A stretch of 64,000 bases of DNA from Chlorokybus atmophyticus (GCA_009103225.1 RHPI01002503.1:566624-630623); one strand, 5' to 3'; shown: positions 35,427-48,189, numbered from the stretch's first letter. Program-made: numbers and translations. Notes: generated by a model not told the origin, from the letters alone.

Positions 35427-38400
35427 TCAGGCCGCAATTGAGCCAGGCAACACCTTGGTGCGTTCCTGCTGTTCTCGAAGGCGCTGACCCTGGCGTTGTT
35501 GCTGTTGCGCAAGAGCCGCCTCCTGTCGCCGCACCCACCTTCGCATCTCCAGCATGCGCAGCTCAACCCTCATGCCACGCCCGCGGGCAAGAGTGTGCTG
35601 CCATCGCCAAGTACCGCGCGGCTCCCCGCTTCGGCGCAAGGGAAGAGGAATCATCTGGCACTTGATGCCTCCTGCTGAAGACGAATCGCCGACAACTCGC
35701 ATGCGGTAGCCGTGCGGGACTTCAAAGGAATGGGGGCCAGACAGTTCGATGTCGACGGCCTCAAACTCAGATGTGCCGTGCAGCATGATGGAAAGGGCTT
35801 CTGTTCGGTGCACTCGGTGCTGCCAGTAGCTGTTGCCCTGATTTTCCCAATCGATGCCAGCATTCTTTACCACAACATTGCGCAGCCGACACCGTCCCAC
35901 GTTCTCACTATATCTGGAGCGCAGGGTATCCTCCAAGTCCAGGCCATTGCTGCGAAGCGGCCGACCAAGTGTTGTGTGTCCCGTGACATTTCCAGCCTTA
36001 ACTATCAAGGTGCCTTCCACCTGTCAAATGCAGCCATTTTATACTTGATGTATGCATGCGACATGACCACAGCGTATGCACAGCAAAGCTACCTGCACGT
36101 TCTCCATGTCAAGCTCAGCTATCTCCAATTGCACCTCCGCGCCAAATGCCAGCTTTCCACCTCTGATCTTCTGCTCCACAATGTCCCAGAGTGGGCCCAG
36201 CGCAGGGTTGAATAGGAAGATAAATGGAGGGCCGCTTTCCAAATACCGCTCCACTGAGGGCATTTCCGGCAGCTGCATGTTGCACCGCGTCAGCAAATCA
36301 TGCGCGTTGCGCATCAAGTCCAAAAAGGACCCATCTGGAGTTTGATGCATTTTAAGACTGCCCGGAGCGCGCTTCTTCTTTGCAGATGATGTCACCCGCC
36401 GCCTCTCATTGTAGACAAGGAAAGTGTTCAGATCAAGACCTGCAAGCACAGGTCTTGTCAGGAAAATTTTTGTCAAATCCCTCTGCCTACAGCAAATGCA
36501 ATCTGTGTTTGGCACGCACTGTGTCTCTCTGCCGGCAATCGCTGAGGGAAAGTCTGCATCATGCAGTCGGCAATGTTTTGCATTGTGCATTCTAGTCGTC
36601 CTCCACGAACTCTGCGCACCAGTCGCAGAATTCAGCTGTGTCACATGCCAGCAACAACTCTGACAACGCCAGGGCAAACATGCCAGGCACTTACTTCTGC
36701 TCATTTCCAAGATGGTCCTCAAATGTGATGGTCTTCTTCAGATTCATAATCATGCCAGGCAGCGTATGGCTGCCATTGTCCTCAGGGCCTCCGGACGACA
36801 GCACCTTCTGTACAGCTGCCAAATTTACATAGAGCACATTGGTGTTTGCAGGAAACCGGGATCGCAAGCTGCCGGGCTCCACCGGGGTATCTGGAATGCC
36901 GAGCTTCTCAAACTCCGTGTACTCAATGTTGCTGATGCCGTACTGCCAGCTGCCATCAGGGGTGCGTTTCTCTACCAGCACGTTCACACCCTCGGCATTG
37001 CCGACATTTCTGTGGCATGAAGCAAAACCAAAGGTCCTGTTGAAGCGGCGCCCAATGCCAGACAAGGCCAGAAGTGTTGTATCCGACCCTGCCATTGGGT
37101 TGCTGCATACACCACAACCGTAAGTGCCACCATACAGGTGTTTGCCTGATAGCAACACAAGAACGTGCAATGCATCACTTAGCCATTTGGTGCATGCGCA
37201 CACCTGATCTGGCGAACAACGGCTGCTTGGCGGCCCTGTGCTGCAAACCAATCCATTACACCCTCATCTCGGGCCAACTTCCAGATCACTCCATGACCGC
37301 CAGGCTTCAGCAACGGTTCTAGAGGGCCTTGAGCTACCCACTGACCACTGTCGGCTGCAATGGTTGGCACCATTGGCTGCAGAGGGCAAGTGTGGGTTGA
37401 AACATTGAGACACACAGGCAGTTGAGGGTGCACAGCCTTCTCTGATCCCAGCCTCAAAGCCTTACCTGTGTGAACAGCTTGAACGCATCCCGACCTCTGC
37501 CAAACCACCGGTTCTCTTCAAGCAGAGCACAGACGTGCTGATGGTTGCTCTTGGCCTCAGACGTCATGATAGCGATGGGAGTAATGACCTGGCGCCCTCT
37601 CAACTTATAAAAGAGGTACTCACGTGCTTGGACGTCTCGTATCAAACCCTCCAGCAGAGAGCGACCAGTGTAATTCAGCAGGGCCACTGGCAGCGCCTCG
37701 CCTGTCACCTCATCAACAAGGCCGAGCCTGTCTCCCGCACCACCCAGTGGATAGATCTCAGCCATCCTTGGAAGGGCATCAATGCCCCACCCGGCAGCCT
37801 TTGTTGCATACTGGCGATTTTCAGAAAGGTCAACACCAGGAGGAACCTTATAGTTTACAGCAGCTGTTGCTTGTGCAGCAGTAGTGCTCTGTGCTTCAGC
37901 TGCAGATGCTTGAATCAGCTCCAAAGCCGCCACTTGATAACCGACAATGCCGCCTAAGCAATCATAGAAAGAGTCCATGCGCTCTAATACAGTGGCCAGC
38001 CTGAGCAGCGCTGTGCGCATGGCAGCGGTCCTGTCACCTACTCGCAAAATGTGTTCCTGGCCACTGGCTGCTACGCACTTGAGCGCGTAGACATGCTGTT
38101 CTGATAGACCTGACATCTCTTGCATTACACGCCGTCCCTGTAGGTCATCGTAGAAGAAGCTGCGCACTCTATCGTCGGTGTCTACCACTGCCATCTGCAA
38201 ACCAGGGCCAGCAGTTGAGGCATGGAGTGCAGTCGATGAGTGGATGGACAGCGCTACTACTAATACACTAACAAAGGTTGATTCAGAACAGGTGTAACAT
38301 ACTCACCTTCATTTGCAAGGTTGTGGCAGACCGTAGCCGAGCGCGCAATGCGCGCAACCTTTGCAGCTCTTCGGATGCAGCCACATCTTCATCATCTGCT

Positions 38401-39001
38401 GTGACCGATGGAGCAGGTGAGAAATCCAGGCGCGGACCGTGATCTGGCACAACTGGCCGTGTCAAAACCAACTGCTTGTCCGCTTCTTTCTCATGTTGCA
38501 CAGACTGCCGTTGGCCCTGCGTACCAACATTGTACCCTGTTAGCGTGCGCCAACCCTTCGCAGCTGCACTGCACCAGCGCAACAAGACCACACTTCGCTG
38601 ATATCCCAACAAGCTGCACAGCGTCGGTGCAACTTTTTGCAGTGTCAATCATTGCTGGAAATCTTACGCTCAACGCTTATAGTTCGAGCAGGCATATGTA
38701 TGCAACCAGCTGGCACTACAAGAATGTAAAAAGCGAAGACTCAAAGGTAACTAAGCTGACAAGACATGCAGACCGACCGTGCTGACTGTGAATGCACTGA
38801 GCGTAGCACACTGAAGTACTAGCACCCTGTAAAGCGTACCTGAGCTCGCACACTCAAGGTATGAGAGCGCCTGCTAGCAAGTACGCTTCGGCTCTGTGAG
38901 CGCTGGGCAGGAAAACTGACTCGCCGCAACCCAGCGTTACGCGTGGAGAAGCTGTTATTATGTCGCAGCAAGGATGCTTGCACAGCGAGCTGCGTCGCCA
39001 T
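35427..39001 (-). CDS. UGP3: UTP-glucose-1-phosphate uridylyltransferase 3, plastid type
   Basis: Eight exons: 39001-38840, 38516-38307, 38194-37466, 37376-37204, 37102-36695, 36611-36520, 36439-36093 and 36020-35427 (904 residues). Plant UGP3 makes UDP-glucose in the chloroplast for sulfolipid synthesis. The N-terminus (MATQLAVQASLLRHN ... RRVSFPAQ) is a typical transit peptide. The nucleotide-binding loop is AEIYPLGGAGDRLGLVDE at about residue 270. It is followed by YTGRSLLEGLIRDVQAREYL, ITPIAIMTS, RWFGRGRDAFKLF, LKPGGHGVIWKLA, GISNIEYTEFEKLG, YNERRRVTSSAKKKR, HQTPDGSFLDLMRNA and ESGPPFIFLFNPALGPLWD. The C-terminal half continues as in plant UGP3 (RCRLRNVVVKNAGIDWEN). The last 40 or so residues are Gln/Arg-rich and lineage-specific. 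Confidence 0.95.
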
Positions 39002-40044
39002 GCTTGCGTTTGGCTAGCACTGGTCAATGATGTTTTACCACCTGTATGCCTAGCTCTTGCTCTCAACAACAGCAAAACGCTTCCCGACACCGACCCGCAC
39101 ACGGACGAGAACAGGCACGCGAGCAGCCGTTGCCACCCCTAGTCGAACCATCGGTCGTCGGCATCCTCCCCCGCGGCGCCGCCTCCCTGCCGCAACCAAT
39201 GCCTCCCATGCACACACCCACACGCACGCACGCCCACCTCACCGCAACCACCTCGACGTCCAACCCGACGAAACAACCTCCACCGCCGCAGCTTCGACCA
39301 CCCGCTCCCGTCTCAACCGTCGCCCCCGCCTCCGACCGCTGCTGCTCCTCTGCGTGGTGCTTGGCGGTGTGGGCAGCGCCCGTCACGGGGATCTGAGATT
39401 CCCTAACGGCGATGCCCGGGCGCGACAAAGCGGCGCCGCCGCGCGGTGTGCGCTACCGGGGCGCTTCCAACCCTGCAAAGCTACTGGCAAATCCGCTGGT
39501 TTTCAACGCAGTTCCAATGTAGGGCCGGCCGCATATTCGGAACATCATATTCCATTCCCCACTTCCAGCGGTGGATTGGCGAATCTATCTGTTGTAGAGT
39601 CGAGGGCGGAAATGCGCCTAGGTACGGAATGTGATGATCGGCGACAGGATGGGTTGGAAAAGTTCATGTAGCTAGGGCATTGCACACTCGTGTTGGCACA
39701 GCTGAGTCACCTGAGATTCACATGACACGAATCATGCAACATCAGCCTTAAAGCTGTGACACAATGCATGGTAATGGTCTTCATGACATGCAGCCAAAGT
39801 GTAATTCAAACACAAATCGTTTGATGTTAATGATGGTCTGAAGTATCATAATATGTGCTAGTGTCACATTATGTGTTAAATTTATTTAATACATACTTTG
39901 CTATGCAGATTGTTGCACACATTTGCATGAAATCATTTCTTCGTTTGTATCAACACTACACGACAATGCGTAAAGTGAAAACACGTGTATTTATGCACGA
40001 GCATTCATATTGTGACATCTTGCACACATATAATTGATTGCGGT

Positions 40045-40140
40045 TAAAATTGTAACAGCAGCGCCTTAACCACTAGGCTACGGCAGCAAAAATCGGTGCC
40101 ATACGGGAAGCCATATGTATCATATATGCCCCATCCCATA
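40045..40140 (-). repeat. tRNA-like (SINE?) repeat, left arm
   Basis: On the minus strand the sequence reads GTAGCCTAGTGGTTAAGGCG, which matches a Pol III A box (TRGCNNAGTGG) as found in tRNAs and tRNA-derived SINEs. No complete cloverleaf or B box follows, so this is not a tRNA gene. An imperfect inverted copy lies at 40640-40725. The outward reading of both A boxes and the shared inner sequence make a roughly 650-bp inverted-repeat structure. Confidence 0.45.
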
Positions 40141-40639
40141 TATGTTACAAAAATAGATAATGGTTACTTGGCTTATGCACATATATATAGGTATATATAG
40201 TTGCTACGTAATCAGATTTATGAAGTACTTGTAACGGTACATGTAAGTGTAGTCTGTGCATTGTGATGCTATGTTTACAACGAAAAGTGTTATACAAGAT
40301 TCACGCAATGAATATTATATGACACGTTGCGCAAACCGCGTTGCACAATCTTTGTAAGCTGCGTCATGCACAGATTGCTACTCACAACAGGTTCTTTTTG
40401 CGGCCTTTTGATGTTTAGAATCATTTACAGGCAGGTTTGTCTTCCGACATTCAGCTCATCAACAACATATCACCCGCGCATTCGACGACATCAATTTTTT
40501 AAGATATCATTAAGGTAACAGACACCATCCGTTGTGGCATGCAAGTGGTGACGGTATCCATACTTAGGACACTCGAGCTCTCGCGTTAGAGGTGGAGCAT
40601 GTATTACTACCCCCCGTTTCGATCTGTTTTGGAACTATT

Positions 40640-40725
40640 ATATGAATCATATGTGGCTCCTCAAATGGTAGCAAAAACTGATGTTATAGCTTGTGGTTAA
40701 GGCGCCGGTGATATAGCTTATGAAG
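40640..40725 (+). repeat. tRNA-like (SINE?) repeat, right arm
   Basis: This contains TTGTGGTTAAGGCGCCGG, the counterpart of 40045-40140 in inverted orientation. Its reverse complement shares GCGCCTTAACCAC, a T/A-rich core and ATATGATTCATATA-like sequence with the left arm. It is followed by a short hairpin, ATAGCTTATGAAGCTAT. Confidence 0.45.
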
Positions 40726-41491
40726 CTATAACAAGGTACTACGCGTAATGCACAGTATGTCATGTTATGTCGGTTATAACACCACAGAAGTTATAACGAT
40801 TTATTGTGCATCCGTTTTTCACTCTAAAGGTGTCAATCATACTTTGGTCCAGCATGTGCACCGCATGATCCCATTGACATTGAAACAACCACCTCTAAAT
40901 ATTACAAGAAACAATATTATGCGCATTGCGTGCTGAGTGGATCCATCGTATTAAGGATTGTCACAATTGAAAAGCTGAGTTGATAAAAGGCTAAACTTTC
41001 ATGTTTTTGTAATATCACGAAGATGTCATTAAAATATAAACACCAGTACTAAGGTTGCGTATGTAATGCTCAACACCAACCATCCATAACAAGCAAACAA
41101 GTAGAAATATTTGTTTTAGTTCAACACGTGAATTGTTGACATAAACATAAATACTCATATGCTTCTTGACTGTTTGTGACCACACACAATGACTAGTTTC
41201 AGCTGAATTGTGCTGTTCAGCTGAACCTAACTTACAGCCTGAAGCAGGCACACTCAACTGAAGCAAAGCATCATGCTTTAAGCATGGCAGACTGCCATTG
41301 GCAGGGGCTTCTAGTTCTCAATCAGTGCGCATGTAACGGTGCATGGTCGCACACCGCGAAGCAACTGCCCACCTGCGCCATTCTCACTCTGGCACTCCGC
41401 GCGTCATAGCGCGCGAGCATCCATTTGACAAGCAGAGACTGAAATTGCCATTGGGGAAGCACATATTGCTGCCCCAGTCGTTGGCGCCACA

Positions 41492-44240
41492 ATGGCGGCG
41501 GTGAGGGCGCTGGCGAGGGCGGTGTTGGCAGCAGGGGCAACGTCGGGTGCTCTGCGTCGGCAGGCTGTTGTACATGCTATCGGAAGCAGCAACGGCGTGC
41601 TGCTGTGGGAAGGTTCCGTCGCTCCACCTGCGCTGCTGGTTGGCGCTCGGTCCAAGACCAGCAAGGCTGCCAGCAACAGCAACAGCAGCAACAAGCAGCA
41701 TGGAGCCACTCGCACGGAAAAGGACACCTTTGGACCTATTGAAGTCCCAGCAGACAAGTATGAACTGGGTAGTTGGCTGCGTGCACGCAGTAGCTGCAGC
41801 TTGTCGGTTGTGCATGGGGCATGCCTGCATTGTCGTCATCTAGGACACTGCTTGTTTAACACAGGAAGCATACATTTGTCAATGCATGTGTGTCGCATTG
41901 GGGCATGCCTTTATTCGTGGCATCTTCTAGCAACTGTTACCTGTTACATCGCACTTGGTAAGCGGCATGTTTCTAGTTAACAAGCACACATGCATGGTCA
42001 CAGGTACTGGGGTGCGCAAACGCAAAGGTCGCTACAGAACTTTGACATCGGTGGCGAACGTGAGCGCATGCCAGAGCCGTTGATTAGAGCATTTGGTATA
42101 CTCAAAGCAGCAGCTGCAAAGGTATAGACATGTTTGGTTGTCGGACTGGATTGTCAATTGGGTGGGTGGTAGGAGGACATTCAGGACGTGCTTCTGTTGG
42201 GATGAATTGTTTGTTGTTGGCTTTGCTAGGTGAACATGAAGTATGGACTGGACGAGTCCATTGGCAATGCCATCGTGATTGCCGCCAATGAAGTCGCAGC
42301 GGGCAAGCTGATGGACCACTTCCCTTTGGTTGTCTGGCAAACTGGTTCTGGCACTCAGACCAACATGAATGTCAACGAGGTAGCCTGCACTCAGGAGATG
42401 TGTGATGCGATGTGGCTTTGGCAATGCTGATGACCTCTCACTACCAAACGCCATCAGGTCATTGCTAATCGGGCGGCAGAGTTGTTGGGTGGAAAGCCGG
42501 GGGACAAGGCGAAGGTGCATCCCAACGACCACGTCAATCGAAGTCAATCCTCCAACGACAGTTTTCCCACAGTATGTTGTACAGCTGAAGTGCATGCTGC
42601 CCACAACATGTGACTGCTCTTGCACGGCAAAGCTGCAGCTGGTTGTACAGTATTGTCTATTTGTGTCAATGCAGGCAATGCATATTGCTGCAGTCAACCA
42701 GTCAAGGAACCATCTCCTCCCTAGGCTGGAGATGCTGCATGCGGTTTTGCTGAAAAAGGTACTGGTATAAATTTGTGGTGTCCGGTTGGCCGTTGTGATG
42801 CTGACCAGCTGTGCAGGTGGGTGAGTTCAAAGACGTGATCAAGATCGGGCGCACGCACACAATGGACGCGACGCCTCTCACGCTGGGTCAGGAGTTCAGT
42901 GGCTACGCCCAGCAGGTTCTGACAAGTCAGTGCCTGCGTTTGTGTTGACCTCAGCTAACAGCCCGCACATGCTCACGTATATGACGCTGTGCTATGCTAC
43001 GTGTGTCTCTGCGGTAGCATCGCATCGCTCTGTGCATGCTGCTGACTCCCTATGTCCTATCGCTACAGGTTGAGTACGCCATTGCACGAGTTCAGGACAC
43101 GCTGCCCAGACTGTACAACCTGGCACAAGGTGGCACAGCAGTCGGCACTGGTTTGAACACAAAGAAGGGTTTTGCGGAAGCTGTGGCTGCTGCAGTGGCC
43201 GAGGAAACAGGTCGAGCTCAAAGCTGAACCACATGCCCGGTTGAACGCTGGCTGTGCTGCAGTTGTAAGTACAGCTGCTGATGCAGCATTTGGTACGGCA
43301 GGGTTTCCGTTCGTTACTGCGCCGAACAAGTTTGAAGCGCTAGCTGCTCATGATGCGATCGTCGAGGCTTCAGGTAGTGCAATTGTGCAAGTAGGCCACT
43401 TGCTGCGGAGAGTGTACAGCGATGCTGATGTACCTCAGTGACGTTCAACTCATCTGCAGGTGCCCTTAACACTGTTGCGGTGTCCTTGAACAAGATTGCC
43501 AATGACATTCGGTTCCTGGGGAGCGGACCAAGGTGCGGACTGAGTGAGCTAATCTTACCTGAGAATGAGCCCGGCAGCTCCATCATGCCTGGGAAAGTCA
43601 ATCCTACACAGGCCGAGGCTCTCACCATGGTTGCTGCTCAGGTGCGCATGTGAGCATGCGTGCACATTGTGCTTGCGCTTGTGTGTGCGTGTGCATTTTT
43701 GTAAAGGTGCGTGCATGTTGCATGCAAGTCATAATATTCACAGCCACTTCAATAATGCCGACCGGTGTTACAGGTGATGGGCAACCATGTCGCAATTACT
43801 GTTGGCGGCTCCAATGGCCATTTTGAGCTCAATGTGTTCAAGCCCATGATGATCAACGCACTGCTGCACTCCAGCCGCATCCTAGGCGACGCAGCCAAGT
43901 CCTTCGCTGAAAAGGCAGTTGACGGCATACAGGTACAGTTGTTTCACTCACAAAGCGCTGCAGAAACCAGCTGCATACGCAATAACACGCTTTGCTTACT
44001 ATCACTATTGCTATGCACCAGGCAAACCGCAAGCGCATCGACTATCTCCTGAATCAGTCCCTCATGCTCGTTACGGCGCTCAACCCTAAGATCGGGTACG
44101 ACAAGGCCGCTCTGGTAGCCAAGAAAGCTTACAAGGAGGACACCAGTCTCAAACAGGCCGCCATGTCACTGGGCTACCTGACCGAAAAGGAGTTTGACGA
44201 GCTCGTCCGTCCAGAAAAGATGCTGGGACCTTCAGACTAG
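41492..44240 (+). CDS. Fumarate hydratase class II, mitochondrial
   Basis: Eleven exons: 41492-41757, 42004-42121, 42230-42379, 42458-42571, 42675-42758, 42817-42915, 43069-43210, 43302-43373, 43460-43641, 43774-43932 and 44022-44240 (534 residues). It interconverts fumarate and malate in the citric-acid cycle. Motifs in order: [78 protein letters not shown] and the catalytic SS-loop signature [13 protein letters not shown]. The usual TQCE reads TQAE here. The first 70 or so residues ([20 protein letters not shown] ... Ser/Asn/Lys stretch) fit a mitochondrial presequence. It ends in [10 protein letters not shown] then TAG, a typical fumarase C-terminus, which shows that TAG is a true stop in this genome. 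Confidence 0.96.
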
Positions 44241-44418
44241 GGGTGTTTTGGGGAGAATTTTCTTGCAAGCAGCTCAATGAGCAATGCATGTGAGTGGACA
44301 GCGGCACATGATTCAGCACTGTTTGGCAGCCTGTGCAGCATAGCATGTACACATGTAGTGCGGTATTGCAACTCTCTCTCAAGCTGTTTGCAAGCCGAGA
44401 CAACACATATGTATACAA

Positions 44419-46650
44419 TTAACACAAGCGAAACGTCCTTGAGGATGCTACTGCAAAAGCACGCATAACATCCAGCTCCAGGTCGAATGCATGGTGTTCA
44501 TGTGGCACAAGCCACTCTGAGTCAATGTACCGCGTGAAGTAGTGGTACGCGTACACACGCCCCACAACCAACCTGCGAACCAGCATTGGATTTGGTTCAA
44601 TCGCAGCAACATCGCATACTTGCACAAACAACCGCTCTCACCTCCCCTGTGCCGGGCTCCCGCACGTGTCCACAGCTGGCGCCTGCTGCTGCGCCAACCC
44701 TGCCTGCGCAAGGCCTTGCGGTGAGCCAACAACAACTCCCCTCCCCCTCGCCGCCCTGCGCGCTGCAGCGCTCGACACGGACGTGAATGTCTGCACCGTC
44801 TGCCCACTGAAGCCGTACGCCGTCACGCGCTCGCACAGCTGCAGCAGCACGTACACGCCGAGAAACCCGCTCGACGGCTGCAAGCCAAAGGGCACAGATT
44901 GGTTGCGGGAGGCGTGAAAGAGTACTTTATGTGGGTGAAGAAACCAATCACAAGAACACAATTGTGTGGTTGCTCACCGCCACGCCGCCCGTATAGTTGG
45001 CACCCTGCACCTCAGCTGCTCTCCTATACTCCCCCTGTATCACACCAGTTCACCCAACAAGTCAACAACCACCTCCCTCCCCACTCCCACCCCACTCTCT
45101 GTCCATACCAGCATCTCCCGTGCGCGTGTCATGGCGCCGTTCCCGAGCACTAGGACACGTGCGTCAGGGCGGTGGCGGCGGACGCGCGCGTGAAGGTCAG
45201 CGATCTGCTCCGCACTCGAACGCGTCGATACGAGGGAAGCGTTGCGCTCGAGATCAGTAAGAAGAGCGGTGAACTCGCCGTGAGCAGCGTACAGCGTCGT
45301 CCACTGAGGGTTAAGTAACGTGAGTCGGCGCGTGATAGAAGAGTCGATGCTTGGAACTTGATGACTCAAATGCTTGGGTGGTTTGTTTAAAGGTTTGGTT
45401 GTTAGATGAACATGTTGGTTGGTGGTCGTTATTGCTGTGGTGGTGGTACTGCAGCTTGTTGTTTCTAATCCGTGTGTGGGCGGACCTTCTTGTTGAGGAG
45501 GCGGAAAGTTGTTTTGGAGCCCACATAGCGCTCGTACTTGGCGGTCGGTGCTTGGTTGATCCTCATCACCGCGTCGCAGGCATCGATCTCCGGACCAAAG
45601 CTGCACAATCACGCACCCACATAGATAACACCAAAAACTGTTAAGCCGCTGTGTAGCGTGTGAAGCACGACTTATGTGTCTTTGTTCAATTTGCAATCCA
45701 GTGTGCAAGCATGCAGCATGCATGGTCGCATAACGGACATGAATTCACACACGCATGCAAGCACACACGCAGACACACACCGGCTGGCGTGAAGCACGGC
45801 GGAGTTCCCGACCAGCGCACATGTCTTGAAAGAGAAGTCTGGCGCTCTCGCCGGCAGGACCTCTGTGCTGGACCCAGATAGAAATCACTCCATTACTCGA
45901 CAGAGAATTGGCACACAATGATCATCATCACAAACCCAACATGCACACATTGTCCCCTACCCTCATTGGTGATTGGGTCGTGCGGCCTCAATGCGCGGTG
46001 CGTCGCACGCGAGAGAAACAGCTTTGAACGTGCGTAAGAATGCTTCTTTGAAGTTAAAAGATATGATGCCAGGGAGTTCAAGTCTCCCGGTACTGCAGTT
46101 GTTGTCGTTGCTGTTGTCTTAGCTGAACGCCCTCTCCCTGTAGGCAAACCCAGACACCCACATATCAGCATCCCAAACTAGCTTGGAACCCATGAAAGTC
46201 TATCATTCTAAAGTGTAGTGTATCATACTGTTGCTCAATGAACGCTATGGCATCACCTGTAGTTTTTTTTAGACTGTGGTCCTTTGCCCCCTTCTCCTCC
46301 GCTTCCTCAACATCCTCTCCGTCCTCATCCTCCTCAACCTCCTCACCCTCATCGTCCTCAACTTCCCCCTCGTTCTCCACCTCATCATCTCCTCCTTCAT
46401 GATTAACTTCTGTCTCACCCTTCCACTCCAGGCCAGCCAGCATGCCAGGGGATGCAGTAATAACTGCTGCTAGCGCGCCTGGAGCCCGCGTCGCCCCCGC
46501 CAGGCGCCAGGACGCCAGCCCCGCCCCCAGCACAACCCAGCAGCAGAGTATCAGCGCCAGCACCGTCGCCCTTCGCCTCCACCACCACCACCGAGACGAG
46601 GACGACCCGCCCATCGCCACCGCCGCCGCCGCCAAGGCGGACGCCAGCAA
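44419..46650 (-). CDS. GT29 sialyltransferase-like Golgi glycosyltransferase
   Basis: Eight exons: 46650-46179, 46137-45961, 45862-45781, 45600-45486, 45372-45109, 45004-44978, 44877-44642 and 44572-44419 (508 residues). It has a type II layout: a short cytoplasmic end with RWWWWRRR, a membrane anchor (VLALILCCWVVLGAGLASW), then a very acidic stem (EDDEGEEVEEDEDGEDVEE). The sialylmotif L region is TCALVGNSAVLHASRFGPEI then DACDAVMRINQAPTAKYERY with VGSKTTFRLLN. The S-type motif is PSSGFLGVYVLLQLCERVTA with YGFSG. The C-terminus has YAYHYFTRYIDSEW and HEHHAFDLELDV, matching motif VS. Exon 6 is only 27 nt (GANYTGGVA). GT29 proteins in algae and plants need not use sialic acid, so the acceptor is unknown. 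A later Met (13) is an alternative start. Confidence 0.88.
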
Positions 46651-46836
46651 CCAGGAAGAAGTCTATTTATAGCTGCGGCTTTCTTGTTGTCACATGCTTA
46701 CCGTTGAGTCAGTTTGAGCAGGTTAGGTCAGTCGCTAAAACTCCCGCTGCGCTCGGTTAGGCTGACTGACTCGGTGTGCGCGGTCTCCGCCGCTGCTGCG
46801 GAGGAGGAGGTGGTGGCGGAGGAGGAGGAGGTACGG

Positions 46837-48189
46837 ATGGAGGGGGCTGAACAGGTCGGTAGGCTGGACAATAGTGGGCCTGCGTGGGCGGGTGAGGTTG
46901 CGGGTAGCGCGTGGGGCGTTGTGGAGCGGTACGGCTGGTTGATCCTGGGCGTGCTGGTGGCGGTGTGGCTGGTTGGACCGGCCGTCAAGGCGAGGATCGC
47001 TGCCATATCAGACGCCCTCACAGCTAGATGTGAGGGCACGGTTGATATTGGTTGCTATGATAGTGCCTGTGCCTGTTTGACTGCTCCAAGCCACCAGCAA
47101 GCGAGCGCCCACAGACACGCATGCGAGTTGATTGTCAGTTCTTTGTCAACGACGTCAAGCTGCAACTAGATGCTTGGCGAAATGCTCAGCCGTGTTTGTA
47201 CGTGTTTGTTCCTTTCGCTTGCTACACACTGTCGGACACCAACCCTCCGATGTTTGTTTGATCACTGTTCATCACTTGGGTCGCTGTCGACGAACGTCAC
47301 TAGTTTTTTCATTTGCTTCCTCCCTAATATACCGATTGTTGCCACTTGAGACCCCAAACCAAAAAGTGTACCACCCCCGCATGTATCATATCGTACACTA
47401 CCATCTTCACGACCATGATCATGACCACTACCGCTCCCGCAGCCCCCGAGCGCGAGGCCGAGTGGTCCCGCCGCGCCCGCGACGCCCGCGCCCGTCAGCA
47501 GGAGCGCGAGGCGGCGGCGTCGCGTCAGTGGGCTGAGGGGGAGCCGGAGCGCCGGGCCGCCGTCGCCGCCGCGCGACTAAGGGAGATGCAGGAGAGGAGC
47601 GGGGGGGCGGGGATGCAGTTTCGCGGGAAAGGACGCCGCCTCGGATCTGAGGTGAGAGGAGATGAGACACAGTCGTAGTGGTGTTACATTGGGTAGAACT
47701 GTTTCAGGTGAGTGATTTGGAGTGAACGGTGAACATCGGTCATGTGCTGCGTTGAAGTATGTAAGTGTGCGATAGTGATCTGCATCGCAGTCGAGTTTGA
47801 GTTTGTCGTGAATCTCGAGCTGGCTGGGACACAACCAACATGTTGCGGTGGTCGACATGTTGTTGTGGTATTGCAGCCGTCTCAAGACTCGGAGGGAGAT
47901 TATGCCAGCCCCCCCGCATGCGCGCCTCCCAGCCCGCCACCGCCACCGGCGCCACGCACCAGCAGCCTTCCACGGCCACCACCTCGCTCTGGTAAGAGAG
48001 CATTCAACACACTGCATTACACATCTCTCACATGCAACACATGGGCACTGGTTTACATAGCATACCGATCCCCGCAACATGTGCACCGATGCAGGCCACA
48101 ACCCGCTGGGGCGGTCCTCTAATGTACATGGGTTCGCCCCGAGCGGCAGCATGCGCAGCGCTCCCTTCCGCCGCCGCGGATGACGTTAG
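46837..48189 (+). CDS. SELENOS: Selenoprotein S (VIMP), UGA-encoded selenocysteine
   Basis: Four exons: 46837-47029, 47443-47651, 47877-47991 and 48095-48189 (203 residues). It has an N-terminal membrane helix (YGWLILGVLVAVWLVGPAV), then a long Arg/Glu/Ala coiled coil (EREAEWSRRARDARARQQ ... AAARLREMQERSGG), a Pro-rich linker, and the family tail GHNPLGRSSNVHGF ... FRRRG. The frame meets TGA at 48181-48183, one Arg codon, then TAG. Selenoprotein S likewise has selenocysteine as its next-to-last residue (human ...GGUG). A SECIS-like hairpin lies 189 bases downstream. Read through, the protein ends G-U-R. In animals SELENOS anchors p97/VCP and Derlins in ER-associated degradation. The ATG at 46837 is the only AUG ahead of the membrane helix. 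Confidence 0.9.

Larger units (their letters stand above)
39002..41491. other. Intergenic: GC-rich UGP3 upstream, then AT-rich repeats
   Basis: From 39002 to about 39460 the sequence is GC-rich, with open frames on both strands but no recognisable protein. It probably includes the UGP3 promoter. From 39700 to about 41280 it is AT-rich with the inverted repeats listed separately. About 41290-41491 is the upstream region of the fumarase gene. Confidence 0.5.

Noticed and set aside
39057-39671. 204-codon plus-strand ORF just upstream of UGP3
   Set aside because: It lies in a GC-rich, CpG-rich promoter region with long open frames on both strands. The Arg/Thr/His repeats look like translated simple sequence.
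40052-40085. tRNA gene
   Set aside because: Only an A-box-like segment is present. I could not form an acceptor stem, anticodon arm or B box.
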